From assembly GCA_963704585.1 (NCBI GenBank), contig OY969919.1:3348001-3412000 (forward strand): DNA of 64,000 nucleotides, read 5' to 3'. Position 1 is the stretch's first letter. Each line of letters begins with the position of its first letter. The stretch comes from Bog-756 sp963704585. GTDB lineage: Bacteria > Actinomycetota > Acidimicrobiia > Acidimicrobiales > RAAP-2. Positions 58,587-64,000 of the stretch are shown here, piece after piece. The notes below the pieces were generated by a model. That model had not been told where the DNA came from, did not search any database, and saw nothing but the letters and a program-made list of their open reading frames with translations. A program made the position numbers and the translations under genes.

Positions 58587-58991
58587 TCAGCCGTCCTCGG
58601 ACTGCATCACGATGTGGTCGGCGTGCACCCGGTAGGTGATGCGCACCTCGCCGGGCCGGCGCATCGGGTAGGAGTCGACGCCGAGGTACTTCTTCGCGAG
58701 GGCGTCGATGTGCGCGTCCGCACCGTCCGTCGTCCCCTCGACCGTGCCGCGGACCACGACCACGTTGTAGGGATCGTCGGGATCGACGATCGAGATCGCG
58801 ACGTTCGGGTTGTGCTCGAGGTTCCGGTGCTTCGCCCGACCCTTCGCCGTGTTGAAGCGCAGCTCCTCGCCGTCGAGGTCGATCCAAACCGGCGTGAGCT
58901 GCGGGCGACCGTCCGCGCCGACCGTCGCCACGTTCGCGATGACCGGCGCGTCGACCAGTGCCTTCGCCTTCGCCGTCAGAGTGGTGCCCAT
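58587..58991 (-). CDS. PPOX/F420-type pyridoxamine-oxidase-fold protein
   Basis: A 134-residue split-barrel protein: P-V-I-A-N-V-A-T-V-G-A-D-G-R-P-Q-L-T-P-V-W-I-D, R-F-N-T-A-K-G-R-A-K-H-R-N-L and N-P-N-V-A-I-S-I-V-D-P-D-D-P-Y. This is the pattern of actinobacterial F420H2- or FMN-dependent reductases of the PPOX superfamily. The substrate is unknown. ATG 58991 has GAGGAGG 7 nt upstream, and minus-strand TAGCAT (59087-59082) is a likely -10. It lies next to another probable F420/FMN enzyme. Confidence 0.8.
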   Translation of the reverse strand: MGTTLTAKAKALVDAPVIANVATVGADGRPQLTPVWIDLDGEELRFNTAKGRAKHRNLEHNPNVAISIVDPDDPYNVVVVRGTVEGTTDGADAHIDALAKKYLGVDSYPMRRPGEVRITYRVHADHIVMQSEDG

Positions 58992-59133
58992 GGATGCCTC
59001 CTCGGGTCGGGGCGCCCGGCCCCGGCGGAAACGTGCGCGGGCCCGGGCGACCGGTTCGTCGTCTCCCGTGCATGCTAGGAGGAGCGTGCGCGCGCCCGTC
59101 CGCCGCGGCGGACGGGCCGATAGCGCCCGCTGG

Positions 59134-59139
59134 TACCGT
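59134..59139 (+). promoter_or_regulatory. -10 box TACCGT, leaderless start of nfo
   Basis: TACCGT plus 6 nt leads to ATG 59146 and fixes the start well downstream of a longer open frame that runs antisense through the PPOX gene. Confidence 0.55.
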
Positions 59140-59145
59140 GCCGGG

Positions 59146-60018
59146 ATGCTGATCGGAGCGCACGTGCGCGCGGGGAAGGGGCTCGTGCCCGCGCTCGAGC
59201 ACGGCGCGGCGATCGGCGCGGAGGTCGTCCAGATCTTCACGCAGAGCCCGCGGATGTGGAAGGCCTCGCAGTACGGCGAGGAGGTGCTCGCCGGCTACCG
59301 CGCGGCGCAGGCCGAGCACGAGCAGGTCCGGGCCACCTACTGCCACGCGACCTACCTGATCAACCTGGCCTCGCCCGATGCGGAACTGGCGGTGAAGTCG
59401 AGGACGTGCCTCGAGGCCAACCTGCGCACGGCGGACGGCATGGGCGCACTCGGGCTGGTGCTCCACATCGGGAGCCATCGCGGGAGCGGCTTCGACACCG
59501 CGCTGCCGGCGGTCGCCGACGCGCTGCTCGGCGCGCTCGACTCGGTGGAGCCGCAGGGCGAGCCGTGCCCCATCCTGCTCGAGAACGCGGCGGGTGCCGG
59601 GGACACGGTCGGCCGTTCGTTCGAGGAGCTCGCGGCCGTGGTCGGGGCGGCAGCCGGCGACCCGCGGCTCGGCGTCTGCCTCGACACGCAGCACCTCTGG
59701 GCGTCGGGAATCGCCTTCGCCACCGAGGACGAGGCCGACGCGCTCATCGACCTCGTCGACGGCACGGTCGGGCTCGAGCGACTCACCTGCCTGCATCTCA
59801 ACGATTCGAAGGTCGACTTCGGCGCCAACCGCGACCGCCACGAGAACATCGGGGACGGGACGATCGGGGCCGACGGCCTCGCTGCGCTGCTCGGCCACCC
59901 CGCGCTGCAGGGCCTGCCCGCGATCCTCGAGGTGCCCGGCGAAGGCGACGGGCCGAGGCGGGTCGACGTCGACACCGCGCGCTCGGTGTGGCAGCAGGGG
60001 GTCGCGCTGCGGCGGTAG
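59146..60018 (+). CDS. nfo: Endonuclease IV (AP endonuclease)
   Basis: A 290-residue TIM-barrel AP endonuclease: M-L-I-G-A-H-V-R-A-G-K-G-L, V-Q-I-F-T-Q-S-P-R-M-W, H-I-G-S-H-R-G-S-G, L-E-N-A-A-G-A-G-D, C-L-D-T-Q-H-L-W-A-S-G, L-N-D-S-K-V-D-F-G-A-N-R-D-R-H-E-N-I-G and L-E-V-P-G. These supply the three-zinc His/Asp/Glu cluster. It repairs abasic sites and complements Xth at the other end of the window. Confidence 0.93.
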   Translation: MLIGAHVRAGKGLVPALEHGAAIGAEVVQIFTQSPRMWKASQYGEEVLAGYRAAQAEHEQVRATYCHATYLINLASPDAELAVKSRTCLEANLRTADGMGALGLVLHIGSHRGSGFDTALPAVADALLGALDSVEPQGEPCPILLENAAGAGDTVGRSFEELAAVVGAAAGDPRLGVCLDTQHLWASGIAFATEDEADALIDLVDGTVGLERLTCLHLNDSKVDFGANRDRHENIGDGTIGADGLAALLGHPALQGLPAILEVPGEGDGPRRVDVDTARSVWQQGVALRR

Positions 60019-60105
60019 GACGGTGGCGGCACGCCCCAAGGGGGGCTGAGCGGTCCTGACCAGGTCGGACGTGCGCTCCGTGCGGACGGTCCCGGGCGCG
60101 CGTGC

Positions 60106-60111
60106 AAGGAT
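60106..60111 (+). promoter_or_regulatory. -10-like AAGGAT before fumC
   Basis: AAGGAT plus 6 nt leads to ATG 60118: the usual spacing, with A in place of the first T. Confidence 0.4.
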
Positions 60112-60117
60112 CGCGGC

Positions 60118-61509
60118 ATGAGCCACGACGTGCGAATCGAGACGGACAGCATGGGTGCCATCGAGGTCCCGGCGGACCGCTACTGGGGGGCCCAGACCGC
60201 CCGCTCGCTCCACCACTTCCCGATCGGCGCCGACACCATGCCCGAGCCCCTCATCCGCGCGATCGGCATCCTGAAGGAGGCATCGGCCCAGGTCAACGCC
60301 GATCTGGGCAAGATGCCCGCCGAGAAGTCCGCGCTCATCGCGGCGGCGGCCCGCGAGGTCGCGGAGGGGAAGCTCGACGACCACTTCCCGCTCAGCGTGT
60401 GGCAGACCGGGAGCGGGACCCAGTCGAACATGAACGCCAACGAGGTGATCTCGAACCGGGCGATCGAGCTCGCCGGCGGCGTGCTCGGCTCGAAGGTCCC
60501 GGTCCACCCCAACGACGACGTCAACATGTCGCAGTCCTCCAACGACACGTTCCCCACCGCGATGCACATCGCGGCGGTCGAGGAGATCAGCCACCGCCTG
60601 CTCCCCACGGTCCGCCACCTCCGGGAGGTGCTGCAGCGGCGAGCGACCGAGTTCGAGGGGATCACCAAGATCGGCCGGACCCACCTCATGGACGCGGTAC
60701 CGCTCACCCTCGGGCAGGAGTTCTCCGGCTACGTCGCGCAGCTCGACGCCGACCTGCGCCGCATCGAGGCGTCCCTCGACGACCTCTACGAGCTCGCAGC
60801 CGGCGGTACCGCGGTCGGGACCGGGCTCAACACCCATCCCGAGTTCGGCACGAGGGTGGCCTCGGCGATCGCCGAGCTCACCGGACTGCCCTTCGTCTCC
60901 GCCGCCAACAAATTCGCCGCCCTGGCGGCGCACGACGCGCTCGTGATGGCGAGCGGGACACTCCGCACGCTCGCGGCGTCGCTCATCAAGATCGCGGACG
61001 ACCTCCGCTGGCTCGGTTCCGGTCCGCGGTGCGGCATCGGCGAGCTCGCCCTGCCCGAGAACGAGCCCGGCTCGTCGATCATGCCCGGCAAGGTCAACCC
61101 GACCCAGAGCGAGGCGATGATCATGGTCTGCATCCAGGTCTACGGCAACGACGCGGCGATTGCGATGGCCGGCTCCCGGGGCAACCTCGAGCTCAACGTC
61201 TGCAAGCCGGTCATCATCCACAACGTGCTGCACTCGGTGAAGCTCCTCACCGAGGCGTGCGCCGCGTTCACCCGGTTCTGCGTGGAAGGGCTCGAACCCA
61301 ATGAGGCGCGCATCCACCAGCACCTCGAGAACTCGCTCATGCTCGTGACCGCACTCAATCCGTTGATCGGCTACGACAAGGCTGCGGAGGTCGCGAAGAA
61401 GGCGCACAAGGAGGGGACCACGCTCCGGGAGTCGGTCGTCGCGCTCGGCTTCCTGACCGGGGAGCAGTTCGACCAGGCCGTCCGGCCCGAGTCGATGACC
61501 CATCCGTGA
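60118..61509 (+). CDS. fumC: Class II fumarate hydratase
   Basis: A 463-residue fumarase C. M-G-A-I-E-V-P-A-D-R-Y-W-G-A-Q-T, G-S-G-T-Q-S-N-M-N-A-N-E-V, V-N-M-S-Q-S-S-N-D-T-F-P-T-A and the catalytic loop G-S-S-I-M-P-G-K-V-N-P are all present. It interconverts fumarate and malate. Its stop overlaps the start of a P450 (GTGA), an unexpected pairing. Confidence 0.95.
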   Translation: MSHDVRIETDSMGAIEVPADRYWGAQTARSLHHFPIGADTMPEPLIRAIGILKEASAQVNADLGKMPAEKSALIAAAAREVAEGKLDDHFPLSVWQTGSGTQSNMNANEVISNRAIELAGGVLGSKVPVHPNDDVNMSQSSNDTFPTAMHIAAVEEISHRLLPTVRHLREVLQRRATEFEGITKIGRTHLMDAVPLTLGQEFSGYVAQLDADLRRIEASLDDLYELAAGGTAVGTGLNTHPEFGTRVASAIAELTGLPFVSAANKFAALAAHDALVMASGTLRTLAASLIKIADDLRWLGSGPRCGIGELALPENEPGSSIMPGKVNPTQSEAMIMVCIQVYGNDAAIAMAGSRGNLELNVCKPVIIHNVLHSVKLLTEACAAFTRFCVEGLEPNEARIHQHLENSLMLVTALNPLIGYDKAAEVAKKAHKEGTTLRESVVALGFLTGEQFDQAVRPESMTHP

Positions 61510-62783
61510 CCCCACACGCACCGGAGCAGGCGGTGGACCTCACCGCCCTCGACCTCTGCGACCTCGACCTGTTCGCCGACGGCTTCCCCGAGGACGCGTT
61601 CGCCACCCTGCGGGCGGAGGCACCGGTCTGGTGGCAGGAGCCGACCGAGCACACACCCGACGGCGTCGGCTTCTGGGTGGTGAGCCGCCATGGCGACATC
61701 GACGCGGTGGCTTCCGACGCGGTGCGCTTCTCCTCGGAGCGCGCGCCGGGGGCCCCGGGCGGCGGGACGATCATCCAGGACCTGCCCTACGGATTCGCGC
61801 CGGGGGTCCTCCTCAACATGATGGACGACCCGCGCCACCAGCAGATCCGGCGACTCGTCACACCGGTCGTGTCTTCGAAGGCACTCGCGTCGATGGAGCC
61901 GGAGCTGCGGGCCCGGGCCCGCAGCATCGTCGACGCGCTCTGCGACCGTGAGTCGTGCGACTTCCTGGGCGAGGTCGCGGTCGAGCTGCCGCTGCAGGCT
62001 GTCGCCGCGCTGATGGGCGTGCCGGACGTCGACCGGCACGACCTGCTGCGCTGGTCGAACACGACGCTCGACTACGAAGGCCGTGAGCTGGGGGAGACCA
62101 ACCAGGTGGTCGCCGATGCCGCGGCGGCCATGGCCGAGTACGGAGCGACTCTGATCGCCGAGCGCAAGCGATGCCCGGGGCACGACATGATCTCGCTCGT
62201 CGCCACTGCCGGCGTGGACGGCGACGGCGGCGGACCAGCGCCCCTCAGCGACCTCGAGCTCCAGATGTTCTTCAACCTGCTCGTCGTCGCCGGGAGCGAG
62301 ACCACCCGAAACTCGATCGCGCTCGGCATGGTGGCGCTCATCGAGCATCCTGACCAGCTCCGCGCGCTCCGGGACGACCGGTCGCTTCTCGCCGGGGCGG
62401 TCGAGGAGATCCTCCGCTGGACCACGGCCACCACCTACAACCGGCGGACCGCGACGAGCGACACCGACATCGCCGGCTGCCCGGTGCGCCGCGGCGACAA
62501 GGTGACCCTCTGGTGGCCCTCGGCCAACCGCGACGCGTCGGTCTTCGACGATCCGGCGCGCTTCGACATCACCCGCTCGCCCAACCCGCACCTCACCTTC
62601 GGAGTCCGCACCCACTTCTGCCTCGGTGCGAACCTCGCCAGGCTCGAGATCCGGATCATGCTCGACGAGGTGCTCGACCGTCTCGAGGACTTCGCGCTGG
62701 ACGGGCCGATCGAGCGGGTCCGCACCAACAAGCACGCCGGTGTGCGACACGTCCCGATGCGTTACCGCGTGCGACGCGGCTGA
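61506..62783 (+). CDS. Cytochrome P450 (steroid/alkane-type, CYP124/125-like)
   Basis: A 425-residue P450. I-helix V-V-A-G-S-E-T-T-R-N, ExxR in V-E-E-I-L-R-W, and haem loop F-G-V-R-T-H-F-C-L-G-A-N-L-A. Family guess comes from M-M-D-D-P-R-H-Q-Q-I-R-R-L-V and the W-S-N-T-T-L segment, as in mycobacterial sterol/branched-lipid terminal hydroxylases. It needs a ferredoxin and reductase, not seen here. It starts at GTG 61506 over the fumC stop. Confidence 0.88.
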   Translation: MTPHAPEQAVDLTALDLCDLDLFADGFPEDAFATLRAEAPVWWQEPTEHTPDGVGFWVVSRHGDIDAVASDAVRFSSERAPGAPGGGTIIQDLPYGFAPGVLLNMMDDPRHQQIRRLVTPVVSSKALASMEPELRARARSIVDALCDRESCDFLGEVAVELPLQAVAALMGVPDVDRHDLLRWSNTTLDYEGRELGETNQVVADAAAAMAEYGATLIAERKRCPGHDMISLVATAGVDGDGGGPAPLSDLELQMFFNLLVVAGSETTRNSIALGMVALIEHPDQLRALRDDRSLLAGAVEEILRWTTATTYNRRTATSDTDIAGCPVRRGDKVTLWWPSANRDASVFDDPARFDITRSPNPHLTFGVRTHFCLGANLARLEIRIMLDEVLDRLEDFALDGPIERVRTNKHAGVRHVPMRYRVRRG

Positions 62784-62834
62784 CCGGCGGACCAACTGCG
62801 GCACGGGACGCGGATCGGGTGAGTCGGTGGACCG

Positions 62835-62840
62835 TATACT
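62835..62840 (+). promoter_or_regulatory. -10 box TATACT of the second P450
   Basis: TATACT is a strong -10 match. It lies in the 151-nt gap between the two P450 genes and gives an ~90-nt leader with AGGAGGAG before GTG 62935. This gene therefore is not leaderless, unlike many neighbours, and may be separately regulated. Confidence 0.5.
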
Positions 62841-62934
62841 GCGCCGACAGCGACCAGCGCGGCCGGTCGCCCGCAGCCGGTCAGCGACCGAGGCCACACA
62901 CGGGCGACGAAGGCGCCGGAGCAGGAGGAGCACC

Positions 62935-64000
62935 GTGATCACCCCGCCGGCTGAACTGACGATCGGTCTGACAGACGGGACCTTCTACGGGGGCGACCCC
63001 TTTCCCGCGTTCCGGTGGATGCGCGACCACGCACCCGCGTACTTCGACGGGTCCTCGGGCGTCTGGGGAATCACCCGCTACCACGACGTGAAGGAGATCT
63101 CGAAGGACCCCGAGACGTTCTCGAACGCCGGTGGCATCCGACCGGACAGCGACGCGCTGCCGATGATGATCGACTTCGACGCGCCCGAGCACGTACGGCG
63201 TCGGCGCCTGGTCAACGAAGGGTTCACCCCGCGGCGCATCCGCGAGGCCGAACCCGAGATCCGCACCATCTGCGACGCGATCATCGACCGGGTCTGCGAG
63301 TCGGGCCGCGCGGACTTCGTGCGCGACATCGCGGCGCCCCTCCCGATGATCGTGATCGGGAACATGCTCGGCGTCGCGCCCGGCGACCGTGACGCCCTGC
63401 TCCGGTGGTCGGACGACATGCTGAAGGCCCTCGGCTCGCCGGATCCCGGCGCGATGGACCGTGCGGCCCAGGCGGCCATCGAGTACACCGCCTACGTCAC
63501 CGAGGTCGCGGAGGACCGGCGCCGCAGTGGTGAGGCCGGGGACCTCATCGGGACGCTCGTCCACGCCGAGATCGACGGCGATCGTCTCGACGAGTCGTCG
63601 CTCATCTACGAGTCCCTCCTGATCCTGATCGGCGGGGACGAGACCACCCGCCACGTCATCAGCGGCGGGATGTACGAGCTGCTGCGCCACCCCGACCAGC
63701 TCGCAGCGCTGGCCGCCGACCGCTCGCTCCTCCCGACCGCGATCGAGGAGATGCTGCGGTGGGTCTCGCCGATCAAGAACATGGCGCGGCAGATGACCCG
63801 GGACGTGGAGTTCGCCGGCGAGACCTTGCGAAAGGGCCAGAAGCTCCTCCTGCTCTACCCGTCGGCCAACCGCGACGAGCGGGTCTTCCCGGAGCCCGAC
63901 CGGTTCGACATCACCCGCACGCCGAACGACCACGTGGCGTTCGGCTTCGGCTCCCACTTCTGCATGGGCAACCGCCTCGCTCGCATGGAGCTCACCGTGA
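62935..64000 (+). CDS. Cytochrome P450 (CYP142-like), 3' end outside window
   Basis: 355 codons to the window edge. I-helix L-I-G-G-D-E-T-T-R-H, E-E-M-L-R-W-V-S-P-I-K-N-M-A-R and haem loop F-G-F-G-S-H-F-C-M-G-N-R-L-A-R. The I-G-G-D-E-T-T-R-H...G-G-M-Y-E-L-L and P-I-K-N-M-A-R features resemble mycobacterial CYP142, a cholesterol C26 oxidase. It may act with the preceding P450, AMACR and crotonase-type genes in sterol side-chain oxidation, but none of those shares an operon with it. Only the last ~40 residues are missing. Confidence 0.85.
   Translation, partial: MITPPAELTIGLTDGTFYGGDPFPAFRWMRDHAPAYFDGSSGVWGITRYHDVKEISKDPETFSNAGGIRPDSDALPMMIDFDAPEHVRRRRLVNEGFTPRRIREAEPEIRTICDAIIDRVCESGRADFVRDIAAPLPMIVIGNMLGVAPGDRDALLRWSDDMLKALGSPDPGAMDRAAQAAIEYTAYVTEVAEDRRRSGEAGDLIGTLVHAEIDGDRLDESSLIYESLLILIGGDETTRHVISGGMYELLRHPDQLAALAADRSLLPTAIEEMLRWVSPIKNMARQMTRDVEFAGETLRKGQKLLLLYPSANRDERVFPEPDRFDITRTPNDHVAFGFGSHFCMGNRLARMELTV

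Noticed and set aside
57874..61521. A 1215-codon open frame on the minus strand
   Set aside because: It is antisense to the LLM, nfo and fumC genes, whose motifs are clear; composition is Arg/Ala/Gly noise typical of high-GC shadow frames.
1..64000. tRNA, rRNA, 4.5S RNA and riboswitches
   Set aside because: No T-loop/anticodon patterns, rRNA segments, SRP RNA or known riboswitch consensus were recognised by eye; a covariance search would be decisive.

Overview
The window looks like chromosome of a very GC-rich, deep-branching actinobacterium; class Acidimicrobiia is my best guess. The evidence is the GTG-rich start codons, many GTGA stop/start overlaps, GTP-type PEP carboxykinase, truncated haemoglobin O, a PhoP/PhoR-type pair, two steroid-type P450s, a pair of secreted 42-residue-repeat proteins, and the actinobacterial order rpmB-fakA-recG-rsmD-coaD and comM-dprA. 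No 16S or tRNA gene was seen, so the taxonomy is inference. Many genes appear to be transcribed leaderless: a TAnnnT -10 box sits 6-9 nt before the start codon.

Layout. 1-4.7 kb: end of an S1-type RNA-binding gene, a FabZ-like dehydratase, exonuclease III, and two adjacent secreted repeat proteins. 4.7-13.6 kb: a short UvrD-type helicase, an alpha/beta hydrolase, a cell-wall pair (membrane-anchored MurF-like ligase, frameshifted here, and a Ddl-like ligase), a PH-domain membrane protein, galactokinase, carbonic anhydrase and an AMACR-type enzyme. 13.6-28.6 kb: a RAM-domain protein, MFS protein, PEPCK, ThiL, PhoP/PhoR-like pair, L28, FakA-like protein, RecG, RsmD, CoaD, DivIVA-like protein, YceD, L32 and PlsX.

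28.7-37.6 kb separates plsX from acpP. It holds an acyl-CoA dehydrogenase, a globin, an SCO6745-like protein, and a minus-strand four-gene cluster (two circularly permuted ATP-grasp proteins, alpha-E domains, a transglutaminase-like protein). Every gene of that cluster is broken by frameshifts. 37.7-50.2 kb is the acpP-rnc-mutM-smc-ftsY-ffh and rpsP-khpA-rimM-trmD-rplS block, then DUF2469, YraN and an enoyl-CoA hydratase.

50.2-54.1 kb is an accessory island of visibly lower GC. It carries a VapBC pair, small membrane proteins, a two-gene nucleotidyltransferase module resembling a toxin-antitoxin pair, and an orphan VapC. It lies between two imperfect ~330-bp direct repeats, each containing the 3' end of the hydratase gene, and a stray piece of comM sits at its left edge. 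This suggests the island entered, or replaced part of, a tandem duplication of the hydratase-comM junction. 54.1-64 kb resumes housekeeping: comM, dprA, a secreted protein, a frameshifted LLM-type oxidoreductase, a PPOX/F420-type protein, endonuclease IV, fumarase C and two P450s, the last cut by the window end.
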